DNA of 64,000 nucleotides. It comes from Panopea generosa (taxonomy: Eukaryota; Mollusca; Bivalvia; Adapedonta; Hiatellidae). Where the stretch lies: positions 32,455,707 to 32,519,706 of the forward strand of contig CM055894.1 in assembly GCA_029582155.1 (NCBI GenBank), given 5' to 3'. Both the position numbers and the translations under genes were made by a program. Under the pieces are notes generated by a model, which was given only the letters and a program-made list of their open reading frames with translations, did no database searches and had not been told where the DNA came from. The stretch's first letter is position 1. Each line of letters starts with the position of its first letter. This document shows positions 1 through 11,404 of this stretch, piece by piece.

Positions 1-651
1 TAACACTGATTATCTAAATGCTATGATATAAATAAAGCTATTTTATAAACTTTTTATTCGGAAACACATGCACTTTTCTGCTTCTGTAAGATGCGAAGTG
101 TGGTTGTGTTCAATTAAATCGCGTCCCACTCTAAATGTTACAACAACAACTATCCTAAATCCGATAATTCCCGAGCGAGTTGGCAAGAATAAATGCGCAG
201 AGATTTTCGAATCTCCGGTAATCAGCTAGGTACGTTCCGAAACTATCCGGAATTGGTTTCACTAAAATCATTCACGAATACAGTTGTTTATAGACGACTT
301 TCTAAAATACTTATTTGTAGAAAGTAACACGTTTTGTTGTAGAAAATCGGTGCGATTTATTCATGTTACACAGGTTTCTTTCAGGCTATGTACAGTTGGT
401 TCATTTCGTAGACATAAAGTATATATATAGAGGCCTCTTTAAGCATCGTGCAGAGATGCTTATCTCTCCACTACTTAGTGTGTGTATTATCAATTTCGGT
501 AATACCATTAGTTCCATAACGTACATATAACATGATCTTGCACGCACCTTGAAAATCATGACCGGAAGCCTCCTTTTGGTGGAAATGGTCAAGATAAAAA
601 CCGTGGTAAATTGTACCAAAGCGTTAACTTTTCGTTAACTGTCACCGATTA
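1..651. other. AT-rich non-coding sequence
   Basis: I see no gene, repeat or RNA here. Short open frames on both strands have no recognisable motifs and no coding-like composition. Confidence 0.5.
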
Positions 652-921
652 ATGGTTTGTGTCAGTATCTCAAAAAATGAGAACGTTGTTCGTTATCGTA
701 TCAGATTTTTAGGACCTGAGAAAAATGGTTACCTTGCAAATTCATATTTGCTCGACGGGTGTTTCGGCGGACCGTTATCCTCTACTTTCATTCATGAAAA
801 TGCGTATAGAGGCAGAGTACCACCATTGAAAACAGGAAATGCTTCCGTGGGAGAATTTTTTGAACATTTTGAAAGCATTGTGAATTTATGGAGGAAATTA
901 TATGCTTGCAAATTTATATAG
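652..921 (+). CDS. Unrecognised 89-residue ORF, possible exon or remnant
   Basis: An open frame of 89 codons starting at an ATG. I do not recognise the protein. It has balanced composition (charged, aromatic and glycine residues, e.g. RFLGPEKNGY and GEFFEHFESIVNLW) and is visibly less AT-rich than its surroundings, which is why I list it. No signal peptide, membrane segment or zinc motif is seen. No clear acceptor or donor fixes exon edges and no neighbouring exon was found. It may be a chance ORF, a single exon, or a scrap of a mobile-element protein. The function is unknown. Confidence 0.2.
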   Translation: MVCVSISKNENVVRYRIRFLGPEKNGYLANSYLLDGCFGGPLSSTFIHENAYRGRVPPLKTGNASVGEFFEHFESIVNLWRKLYACKFI

Positions 922-1140
922 ATTTGCTGAATCTGAAGTTCACTTTCACTTTGTAATCAGTGTGCACATAGAACAGAAAAAATGTCTTTTTGGGGTAGTT
1001 TTGGGTACAATAACATGTAAGTTTCACTTTTTTTTTTCATTTGGCTTTCTGTGTGAAACATTTTTAATTTACTATATAAGTAATATAAGTAAGAACACAA
1101 ATATATGGTTGACTTATACTTAGATCTAAATTATATTTAG

Positions 1141-1735
1141 TATTTATGACATCATTCTATCTAAAATTGTATAATCAATCAAGAACAGATATATCTATCA
1201 TCTATTCTGTCAGAAATGGCGTCATGAAATATAAGAAGAATGAATATTGATAATGTTTTTGGGGCATATTTTCCATGATAACCTTTTTCTGTAGTGATGC
1301 ATATATTAGCAAAGATGATAATATTTTTTTTCTACATTTATTCGCAAGTTAGACATACTGACGAATTATTTATATGGCATACATGAATACAATCTTTGAC
1401 ACGTTTTTTTCAATTTCCCAAATCATATAATTAATGAATTTGCTCAAGTAGCGGATATTTAGAAGTGAGACAAAATTAAGTCTGTGTGAAAATTCGTTTG
1501 GAGCTTTAACATTCAATCGTCAAAATAAGGTAGGCTATGTAACAGTTTGTTATAAAAAAATTAAATCAAATTTTAGGGCAGATGTGTTATTATGTATTTA
1601 ATGTATGCCCATGTTACTATGTGTATTTGATTGTGTTTAGCAACAAATTATTGCAATCCATGTCCGCCATTGTGCTCAAATAGCTTTATTTAATAACACA
1701 TATAGTATCTGCTATGTAATATTGTCCAAAACATT
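1141..1735 (+). repeat. Dispersed repeat Rep-X, copy 1
   Basis: The block shares long stretches with 13.80-14.52 kb, for example ATCTATTCTGTCAG, GATGCATATATTAGC and CATATAATTAATGAATTTG. Its right half (from about 1486) matches 1.93-2.13 kb and 23.20-23.40 kb. Order and orientation are kept. It ends in a conserved stretch around CAAAATAAGGTAGGC and a following block containing GCCATTGTGCTCAAATAG. No protein is encoded. It may be a non-autonomous mobile element or a duplicated leader segment. Confidence 0.65.
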
Positions 1736-1859
1736 TTGGTGTAATTGGTTTTGTATGCATTACGCTTCTTCTTTCTGAAAACGCGTAATCATAAGTGTGG
1801 AATGTGTAGCTTTAAAATATAATCAAATATTTTGACAAATCGCATAAACTAAGAGCATT

Positions 1860-2420
1860 ACTTCCCATAGAATAACACATGACGTATGATCGCACATGTT
1901 CAATAATGCGGATACTTACAAGACATACAAACTAAAATCTGTGTGAAAATTGTTTGGAGTTTTAATATTCAATCGTCAAAATAAGGTAAGCCATGTTTGT
2001 TGTCATAGCTTTAAATTAAAATTTAGAACATAATTTGCTTCGATTACTTTAATATATTCCCTGGTTAATATGTGTACTTAAATGTGTTTAGTAAAAACCT
2101 TCTGCGATCAGTGTCAGCCATTGTAGTAATTATTAACACGCATGTAAACATATCATAAGACATAGATTTTGTATAAAAATACTATTTGAATATTAAATGT
2201 GAATATTGGAGTATTCATGTTTATTTTATTCACATTTTGTTTGATTCACATTTTGTTTTTTTAGATAGCTTAAATCATAATCAGAATAATATTGATACAA
2301 ATATAAGTTGGTTGTTTTTAACATGATAAAGGTATTATTAACAATGTCCGCCATTGTGCTCAAATAGCTTTATTTGATAACACACATAATATATGCTATG
2401 TAATATTATCCAACACATGT
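1860..2420 (+). repeat. Dispersed repeat Rep-X, partial copies 2 and 3
   Basis: Positions 1936-2135 repeat the right half of the copy at 1486-1680 (TGTGTGAAAATTGTTTGGAG, then CAATCGTCAAAATAAGGTA). Positions 2345-2420 repeat 1662-1735 (GTCCGCCATTGTGCTCAAAT). Together they form a degenerate local tandem duplication. No coding capacity is seen. Confidence 0.6.
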
Positions 2421-3350
2421 TGTGTATGCAAAATATATTTAACAGTCCGTTTGAATTATGGAGTATTTGTGTTTGTTTTATTCACAATGCGTACGTATGA
2501 TTAGATAGTTTAAATCACTAGATAGATCAAATCAGAACAATATTGAAATATATAACATGATAAAGGTATTGTTAACGGACTTAACTGGTGCGTGTTAGAC
2601 ATAAACAGTTTATATCACTTTATTTTAGGAAAGTATACCTCGATTATAACATTTAAGATTCAATGGGTACATAAACGACTATGCTTTTGTTTATTTCTTC
2701 TTAGATCAAGACATGTGTAAACATATGTGTATGTGGTGGTGCATGTGGTAGGTGTAGTTAAAATAGGAGTATTAGTTGTAGTAACAATGTTATTAGCAGA
2801 GGGAGTAATAGTACTGTGTCTTGAATGCACGCGGTGGCCTCCACTAATCGCGCTCTGAATCAGTTATATTGGTTATATGTAGTAGGCTATCCTCATCGTG
2901 TTGTATAGGTATTTTTAATAATAGCATTCATCAATTGTTGAGCTTCAGTAGACATAATCGTTTGCTATCTTAATATGGAAAAAAATACTGACACCGTACA
3001 CCATATTGTTCTAATACATGTTTAGATTAGTATCATTATGCCAATATTTTATTTGTTTATGTTCAGTAATGTATTTTATGACAGATACAGGTGTGAAACT
3101 ATTTCTCGTTTTAAATGTTTACCTTGTGTGATTGAGTTAAATCGTGTTAGGATACACTATTAAACGCAGATGAGATTGAAGTTCTAATGACAGTCTCGAC
3201 ACAAGTAATGAGATTATGAGAAATACCCTACACGTATGCAAGGAATACACTTTCTCGTTGTAATATTGTGATAATGTAGCCGACAACATACCTAAGCGTA
3301 TCGATGTTTTGTACAATATAAATCAATGTCCTTAAACATGTCATACTTAA
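2421..3350. other. AT-rich non-coding sequence
   Basis: No gene or clear repeat is visible. Confidence 0.45.
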
Positions 3351-3351
3351 A

Positions 3352-3355
<4 letters not shown>

Positions 3356-3413
<58 letters not shown>
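3356..3413. repeat. (TA)n microsatellite
   Basis: An uninterrupted TA dinucleotide run of about 29 units. The ORF crossing it only reads alternating Ile-Tyr. Confidence 0.97.
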
Positions 3414-3417
<4 letters not shown>

Positions 3418-3659
3418 AAACATCTTTACAGCATTATCGGTAGATCTGAGAGAGACATTTCATCGAATACATTTAATGTTTTTACTCCTGTTTAAACACA
3501 AGATGGTATTAATGTCAATGTCAATATTAGAATTGAAATAGAGCTAGATTATTTAGATATCGTACTATAAACTAACTATTCCGAGAACGTAAATCTGCCA
3601 CCGTCTTCTGTTGACCCGCCTGTTGTGTTTGGTCTTTATCGTTTTCTTTATTCATTCAA

Positions 3660-3937
3660 TTACAACTTTTTTTTTATTTTATTGGCGTTTATTCTTGGTG
3701 TGAGTATTACATCGTTAAGTAGAGAATTCCAGTTTTCAACACGTTTTACATCTAAATAAACGTTTCTTTATGTTAATTTTGAGTGTGTTTTTAACATAAA
3801 TACACTTTTCCCAGTGAATGCGACCCGGTTTAATAATTCATCGTTTGATGTTTTATTAAATCCGTGTAATATTTGCAAAACGTGTATTATATCACGTCTT
3901 ATCTTTTTGTGTTCAAGAGAATGGCTGCCAATGTACC
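3660..3937 (-). pseudogene. LINE ORF2 C-terminus remnant (CR1/L2-like), copy 1
   Basis: Read on minus, one frame gives the typical tail of Jockey/CR1/L2-group reverse transcriptase proteins: HSLEHKKIRRD, then LQILHGFNKTSND, an R/K-rich stretch, WNSLLNDVI and a terminal Lys-rich end with a stop at 3660-3662. In the family this is the region just after the thumb (Y-K-I-L-H-G; W-N-S-L-P). There is one in-frame stop (KLT*RNVY), and everything upstream, including the catalytic domains, is absent. This is the usual 5'-truncated outcome of LINE insertion. A second copy lies at about 23.55-23.77 kb on the same strand. Exact clade not determinable. Confidence 0.75.
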
Positions 3938-4239
3938 AAGTAGGAATATCAATGTATGTTAGATTATTTATGTCAGATAGGGTTGATGTTAATTTGTGAT
4001 GTTATAGTTTTTAAAAAAATCATACGTGTTTACAAAATAACAGTACATGACAATAGAAACTTGGTCACGACCTATAATACAATTGAACAATTGGGTGTAT
4101 TGTAATTTACACTTAGGGATTCCGTTGTTATAGATGTACGTTAATGATTGAGTATAGTCATGTATATATGTGTCTGGCACTTTATTTTACGGAGAACATT
4201 TCTGAGTCTTATGAATAGTGATCTACTCTTTCACGACTT

Positions 4240-4640
4240 CAATTCCTTAACATCTTATCAATTTATAAATGTATTTTTCTAACTAAGACGAGCTATGGCT
4301 GTGAACTATGGAACACGTTTACATTTGCTTTCTTTAGATGTTACGTACTCATCTTTCTTTATATACATTGTATTCAAAGGTTGCCGTTCTGTGCCGATAC
4401 TAATATGGTATTTGTCGTTCTTGGAATATCGTTCAATCAAAACCAATATTGACTACAAATAGAACAACTTTTTTTTGACCATATTTATTCAGATTTCCGA
4501 ATACATATTATGCGACAATTGCGTTTGCAAACCAACTTGTGAGTTCTTATGATTTTGATCATCATACAGTAGGTGGCATTCCTGGTTTACACAAACGTTT
4601 TACAAAATATGACTTGCAGTTTGGTATGGCCCAATAAATA
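4240..4640. repeat. Duplicated segment A, left copy
   Basis: Closely similar, in the same orientation, to 60160-60480: shared strings include CAATATTGACTACAAA, TTTCCGAATACATATTATGC, GATTTTGATCATCA-type text and ACAAAATATGACTTGCAGTT. Both copies lie about 1.4-1.5 kb before a 39-bp minisatellite, so this looks like one arm of a segmental duplication. No gene is seen. Confidence 0.75.
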
Positions 4641-5039
4641 AATAAAGTCCAATAATTCAATTAAAGGTTTTATAGATAAACATTTAATCATTTGAACATT
4701 AATTTTGATATGAGTATTGTAATATACAGCAAAAATGGGCACATTTGTTCTCTGCAAATCTATAATTGACTAGTTTTCTTGTTTGCGTTTGTTTCGTTTT
4801 AACAAAGAAAATGCAGCTGGGCGAGCTTATCTTGTCTGTAGATGTGTGTCTGGCTGTTCACACATAAATGTTTGTTTTAATGTTGTAGTTGTTTCTGTGG
4901 AAATTTATTTCCATTTTATATGGTGCTATATTATGTATCTTGTAATAGACGATTAAATGAGTATTATATAGATCCAGCTCACTACTCGCTTCCTATTTCA
5001 CCACATGATAATATTGCACTAAATATATTAAGTTTGCAA

Positions 5040-5600
5040 GTATTTATTAAAGTGATAAATGACAATGATAAATAACAAATGACAAATGTTTTATTAAGCA
5101 ATCTAGGCCTCCGGCCCATAATACATAATTACATTTATATCATCTATAGTGAAAAGTGAAACAGTGTTACATATATAAAATGTATATTAATAGATAGATA
5201 ACAATTGATTTTCATTTGTTTACATGTTAAGTGATTGGAAAGATAAATTTATTTTATTAAATACTTCAAAACAAAATTTAAATAGTGTTTTATATTGTTT
5301 TTCAATTTCTCCAGATGCACAAAGTAAACAAATTATATCGATTCTTCCAGTTTCTGCATATAATTTGTGAGCTGCACATCTAAATTTTGCAAAAGCAATA
5401 TTAAATATAGATGTATTGATAAAGTAAGATATTTTTCAACATGTAAAAGAGATTTAAAGTTTTCATAATGGATAGCTTTGTGTGACTGAGAAATATACGA
5501 TCGTCAATCTTGTACAGCACAGTTAATAACACGTTCTTTGAACAATGCAAAAAAAACAAAACAATTTTTTATATTCATCATAATCTGAAATCCAGGCAAA
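5040..5600 (-). pseudogene. LINE 3' terminal remnant with tail repeat
   Basis: On minus, a frame reads AFAKFRCAAHKLYAETGR followed by IICLLCASGEIE, the Cys-containing C-terminal segment often seen at the end of invertebrate LINE ORF2 proteins (alignments usually continue C-x2-C...H...C). Downstream on minus comes a GGGCCGGAGGCC stretch, AATAAA, and a short degenerate tail repeat of the ATTTGTC/ATTTATC type at about 5045-5090, a usual LINE 3' end. Frames are interrupted, so the remnant is dead. RT and endonuclease domains are absent. Confidence 0.65.
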
Positions 5601-6045
5601 ACCAAAACTATATCTTAAAAGTAAAAATTTAGCATGTGTAGCCCAAGTCAGTCATTACCAACATCATCAAGTTGTTTTCTTAGCATAATATAACATTGTT
5701 TAGGGTTTCTATTATGATTCATGTCAGTAAGCCTAAAAGTATATTGTTAAACAAAAACCTACAGTGGTGATGATATCATTAAATCATCTGACAACGCTGC
5801 ATTGTTTTCTGTGTGATAACACACATTGTCGGTAATATTTTGGGCGGTATCTATGTCTAACCGATTGTAATTTTACGTCACGTGCTGCAATGTAAATGAG
5901 CACATGTTTTATCCATATGCAATTTTGATATCGAAGGAAAACATTTGTATAATAGTCTGTGTGAACTTTTACATGGTTAAAATCGATGTAAACATGAATA
6001 TTCTGAGCACATTTAACAATTTCACGAAATTTGGAACTTCATACA
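5601..6045. other. AT-rich non-coding sequence
   Basis: Nothing recognisable apart from an ACGTCACGTG string near 5876, which I do not interpret. Confidence 0.4.
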
Positions 6046-7165
6046 CCTAACGAACCAGTATACGACTTAAGATCAATGCGCATACCAAACGTATCCGTCT
6101 TCAACATAAGAGCAAATCATATACCTAATGGATCAGTCAACAACTAAAGATCAATGCGTATAATTAACGGACGTGTCTACAACACAAGAGCAAATCATAT
6201 ACCTAATGGATCAGTCAACAACTAAAGATCAATGCGTATAACTAACGGACGTGTCTACAACATAAGAGCAAAGCATATACCTAATGGATCAGTCAACAAC
6301 TAAAGATCAATGCCTATAACTAACGGACGTGTCTACAACATAAGAGTAAAACATATATCTAATAGATCAGTCAACGACTAAAGATCAATGCGTATAGCTA
6401 ACGGACTATTCTACAACTTAAGATCAAGTCATATATCTAATTGATCCGTCTACATATAAAGACCAATACATATGCCTAACGAATCAGTATACAACTGAGG
6501 GGTCCTTCGCGGTCGAGTGGTCTAAGTCGCCGTCTCAAGATCATTAACCTCTCACCGCTAAGATCGTAGGTTCGATTCCCGCTCGCTCAAAATACTTTGT
6601 GAGAAAGTTTCCAGTTACTTGCGGAAGTACGGTGGTTCCAATCAGTCTGACTCTGTCTGAGTTCTTCCTCCACCAGTTAAACTGGAAATGCCATATATAA
6701 CTTGACATATGGCATTAAACCCCTATTCAAAAAAAGTATACAACTGAAGAGCAATGCATTTACCTAACCGATCAGTCTTAAACTTTAATCAAAGGGTATA
6801 TTTAATGGATCTGTTTACACCTAAGGGACCAGTATACATCTGAAGGCAAATGTATGTACCTAACGGATTAGTCTACAACTTAAGATAAATCGATAAACCT
6901 GATGGATCCATCTACAAATCACGATCAATGCGCAATCCTAACGGATTAGTCTACAACTTAAGATAAATTTATAAAACTGACGGATCCATCTACAAGTCAG
7001 GATCAATGCGCAATCCTAACGGGTTAGTCTACAACTTAAGATAAATGCATATACCTAATGAATTTGTCTACAACTTAAGATAAATGTATATACCTAATGA
7101 ATATGTCTACAACTTAAGATAAATGCATATACATATCAGACCACTCTAAATTCTAAGACCAATAT
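6046..7165. repeat. 39-bp minisatellite, left array
   Basis: The unit is about 39 bp: CTAACGGATCAGTCTACAAC followed by TTAAGATCAATGCATATAC. Between about 6140 and 6340 it forms 78-bp dimers in which one half has GGATCAGTCAAC and the other GGACGTGTCTAC. Units become degenerate to the right. The array is split by a SINE at 6499-6737. The same unit forms a second array at 61965-62610, and both arrays begin with the same CAGTATACGACTTAA text. Confidence 0.9.
6499..6737 (+). mobile_element. tRNA-Ser/Leu-like SINE inside the 39-bp array
   Basis: The head has tRNA-like promoter boxes: GGTCGAGTGGTCTAAG (A box) and GGTTCGATTCC (B box), separated by a long variable-arm region as in class II tRNAs. The body contains AGTTACTTGCGGAAG and ends with GGCATTAAACCCC and an A-rich stretch. 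The 39-bp array resumes on the far side, so the SINE inserted into the array. Confidence 0.8.
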
Positions 7166-7620
7166 ATTTACGTTAATTATCAGTCTACAATTGAAATAAA
7201 TGCATAAATTATATTTTGCAGACTAGTCTAGTCCGCGTTGAAGTGATACAATAACGATTTCGTATGAACAATCACGTGGTACAAATGCTCGGAGCTCGTT
7301 TAAATAGCTATTTTAGGTGTTTAATAAAAGCTCTTTACACATAGTTATATAAGCTTTACTAATTATACAGCAAAAAAAAAAACCGGTCCTTTTACATCTC
7401 ATTTGAAATAGTCTGAGTTTGATATATCACACGTTTGAGAGCATATACAGCGTGTTTAAACCTTTAAATATCATAACTGTATAGCTAAAACGTTATACCT
7501 CGTACATACATTTCACATAAGAAGTGACATTACGAGATGGGATCGAACATGATACTGATAGACAAGCGAGGGGTTTGATACTGGAACTAAGGCGCTTCCA
7601 ATCTTCTTCTCAAGAACTGA
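7166..7620. other. Non-coding spacer
   Basis: No gene or clear repeat was identified. Confidence 0.4.
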
Positions 7621-8470
7621 TGAGCCTAATTCATTCATATTTGGTATGAATGATCCCTATGAGTTTGAGTTTCAATTTTGTTGAAATGATTGATTGGGCT
7701 TGAAATTTCTTATAAAAGCTGTTCATCCTCCTTTTCCAACATTTTTTTATTGAATGCTTAAAATCAAAAAAATATTAAGGTAAGTTTTTTAAATCTTACT
7801 CGTCCTGACGAAATATTCACTTGTCATGGTGAGCAAACGAGTGAAATTTTCCAGCACTGATGGTGTTAGGATATATTTTGGCCCAGAAAGGGGACTTCTA
7901 TGGGAACATAGTAATTACTCTTTTTAATATTATTTTTAGGAATTATTTTAATCATCTTGAGATCTGGGGTATTGTTTAGTCATAAAAGTCAAGACTGGGT
8001 TCTTAAAGGGGGATTTAATATCCATAAGGGACCAAAACAGGGATAATTTGTGAATTTTCAAAAATTTTCATCTCAAAAATCGAAAACAAAATGTGTTTAC
8101 ATTTGGTGTAAATGATCTCTATGAATAGGGGTTCCAAATTTGCTCAAATCAAGACCTGAGCTAAGTTCCATTGGGTACCAGTAAGGGAACTTTGCTTTTT
8201 ACAAAGGAATACTATAGGCAAACAGGAAATTATGTTTTTCTCGTTTATTTTAAGTATAATTTCAAACATCTTGATCATTGATGTCTGGGGCATTGGTTAG
8301 TCATTACAGTTAATACTGGGCCCTTTATAGGGAATTTTAATATATGTAAGGGTCAGAAGGGACCCAATAAGGGAATAAATTTGAATTCTAAAGAATGTTT
8401 TTCTCAAGAAAATATCAGCCAATTTGTTCATATTTGGTATAAATGGTCCCTAGAGCTCTTCATGCAACAA
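7620..8470. repeat. Degenerate tandem repeat, unit about 330-460 bp
   Basis: Three imperfect units are marked by GGTATGAATGATCCCTATGA (about 7643), GGTGTAAATGATCTCTATGA (about 8104) and GGTATAAATGGTCCCTAGAG (about 8437). Each of the first two is followed by a block of the form GATCTGGGGTATTG / GATGTCTGGGGCATTGG and AAGGGACC. No coding capacity. Confidence 0.7.
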
Positions 8471-9296
8471 AACTAAATTACACAATAATACATTTTGGAA
8501 AAAAAATAGCAGTAAAGAGTTTCATTTTAATATATTGATGTTTATAAATGTAACATTAATGTTTATAAATGTAACATGTGCATGCTGCAGTTTGAGTGGA
8601 AACTGGCATTTTTATGTACCTGATTTGCAACCACTTTTGGGTTGCGTTTAGTTCCATTGACTTATGGCAGTATTATTGTCCTTTAGTTATTTAAACATTT
8701 CAAATTTATATTATCGTAGCAGCCAGTGTTACGAGATTAAATTCATAATAAGTGTGCAATGCTGTAATATAGTTTCAAAATGCATCCTTATAGTACAATT
8801 AAGTACATCTGTCTTTAAGATGGAAGATGTTGGTTCATTTCCAACTAAGGATATCTACTGGAGGCTTCTTACTAAGCAATGCAAATCTGTTATGAATTAG
8901 TACAAATGTTTTTGATCAGTAAGTTCGGGCATTTTTATTTCAGAAATGAGAACAATTTGGAGTTTTCATGACAGTTGATAAAAAACACCAGGCTAGTTCA
9001 ATGTCTGTGAAGTATGTATTATACTACAATATCATATTATAGTTCTGGTTGACATAATTAATTGTTTTGAACAATGGTTGAAAGTGTTGATGTCTTCACC
9101 AGGAATTGTAGCTGAATCTCTTTTCATGTAGAAAAGTGTGCTACATAACACTATAAATATGTACTCAACACCAGCAACAATATGTATATATGTATGTTAA
9201 TCATTAGTTATTATTTTACCTGAATATATACAGAAACGGCCCAAACTGTTAAATGAATGCAAGAGAAAAATATTGTAATGTACATGTATTTCATTC
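8471..9296. other. AT-rich non-coding sequence
   Basis: Only a spurious 78-codon frame (8664-8900) with no motifs. Confidence 0.4.
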
Positions 9297-9469
9297 ATGG
9301 CATTTGATCTGCTCAAAAAAAAAAGAAAAAGAATCCCACTTAAATCAACGGTGACAGACGAATGGAAATTAGAGGATATGTTTTATATCAATCATCAAAG
9401 AGACTGTTGTGGGAAGATTGCTTTCAACAATGTTTCAGACTATTATGAGCCACACTACAGTATCATGCC

Positions 9470-9670
9470 AGACACATACACATGGTATGATACTCCACCC
9501 AGTCACAATATAGGCAATATTATACCAACACCAGGACGACCAGACCTAGAACTATACCCTAAATGCTGAGTGCCAAGCGAGGAAGTAACATTTTGATCCC
9601 CGAAATGGGATCAAACTGACAACCTTACGCATGCGAGGCTGACGCTTTTCCTCCCGACGGACTTGTCCAT
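9470..9670 (-). mobile_element. tRNA-derived SINE (family 1), reversed copy
   Basis: Reading on minus gives the order seen at 56615-56815: tRNA-like head, a core with a TTGCTTCCTC/CGCTTGGC-like string, an ATTT..GGTATAGTTCTAGG string, and the end GTGACTGGGTGG. On plus it reads CACCCAGTCACAATATAGGC ... GTGCCAAGCGAGGAAG. The C-terminal half of the 90-codon frame at 9297-9569 is this SINE read backwards, so that ORF is not a gene. Confidence 0.75.
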
Positions 9671-11400
9671 CACCATCACAATATTTGGAGTAGATCAAGA
9701 TTGTCAAATGACACAGAAGGATTGGATCAAATGGGTGATTTAGTGCTTATTTGATCATATGGTTTAAATAGAAGGGTAACCCATTAACAGGGTGTGAATA
9801 TTGATGAAATTGATCATATCACTGAAAGTATGAAATTTACATTGTGAAATCCAGATCATCCATGTGTAACGAGTAATGCAATATTTAACTTTAATAAAAC
9901 AATAAATGAATTGGAATTAACTAAAAGCTGTCATAATGATTGATATAAACAAAAAAAGAAGACATGCATTTCGCAATTTACCATAAAATCACTTTTCTGC
10001 GTCTTGTTACCACCCCAATACTCTCATTCCATAAGAAAGACCCTTACAGCATATGCAGTTAAATGAATAATTGTGAGACACACCCACACATTGTAGTATT
10101 GGTTTCTAAACGTATTCGTTTACGTTCTGACTGCGGTAAACATGGACGTCAAGGTTGTCAACCAGGTAGATTAAGTAGATACTTGATTGACAAAGCACGC
10201 TATGCCTGCATACATGCGTATATATATATACTGTATTTAACCCATACACACATAATTACAAAAAAAGGATTACGGTATGTGTTCCTAATTAAACAAGTAG
10301 ACACACCGGAGTTATAGATTTTAGACGCTGCATGTAAACATGTTGTCTTTGAGTTTAATAATTTGTTTCATTGTCTGCACTCATGAGGTAAACATTCCAC
10401 AGTAATGACATAATTGATTTGCCGAACAATGGAATCCATATTTACCGCCGACGGGGTGTTGTAAGAATATTTGATTGAATATGTCTTAAATATGTACATA
10501 ATGTGTATCGTTCAAAATGTTCATATGGTAATGCTTATATATTACGATCTCATTATTTATATGAACATGCTATTTTGTTTTAATTTGATGGCATTTTAAT
10601 TTTAGAGTCAAACGAAGGTAGGGAAATCCCCGTTTGTGTTTGGTTAGTCATAAAGTTTCGTGTTTTTATACAACAGATCATATGGCTGAATGTTTTTTTG
10701 TATAAACGATGGTAGCAATGTTATTTACGCACTTCGTCGTAAGTGCACTGAACACGTTCACCGTGCACACAATTTAATCAGTATTCGATCAAGTGAACAT
10801 ACTTAGTATATCTTTGATATTACTAATGATGTTACTATTGATGTTAACTGTGATATTGAAACTTTAATTATCGTTTTTTTGTTTGTGTGGTTATTGCCTT
10901 TTCGTCTTGCTTATGTGTGTAACGTTACGGTTGTAATTAATGTTAATGAATAAATGACCGATATACACATTAGTGGTTGTACCATTATATATAAAATATG
11001 GTTTTAAGCGGAGCGGTAGTGCAGTGAATACACTGTTTAGTAGCTCACAATCCCAACAGGACCAAATGGCCTCTAAAAAACAATATTCATAACTGGTTAA
11101 AACTCTGAACTCTCTTCATAACCGAGCTAAACTAAATTAGTATCAACACAATTAGTACAACCTAACCTAAACTGAACAAAAACTTGAAAAATAGACTTGA
11201 ATCTTCCTTGCTTGGCGTTAAGCACTTTAAATCTGTTCGACCTAGTATAATTGTAATGGGACTTGGTGGGCATTATATCGTGTGTCTACGGTGTATTACT
11301 CTAGAGTGGCAACACTTCGAATACCGTCTTAAGTAATTAATATTGGATGACAATTAAGTCGTCGATTATTGCATTAAGTATGTACACTTTAGTAGTTACA
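9671..11400. other. AT-rich non-coding sequence
   Basis: No convincing gene. An 84-codon frame at 10063-10317 contains a short TA run and has no motif. A weak tRNA-like string (GAGCGGTAGTGCAGTGAATA) near 11015 lacks a convincing B box. Confidence 0.4.
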
Positions 11401-11404
11401 AAGA

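Noticed and set aside
6499..6590. tRNA-Ser or tRNA-Leu gene
   Set aside because: Both promoter boxes are present, but the sequence continues into a SINE body, and the acceptor stem does not close convincingly by eye.
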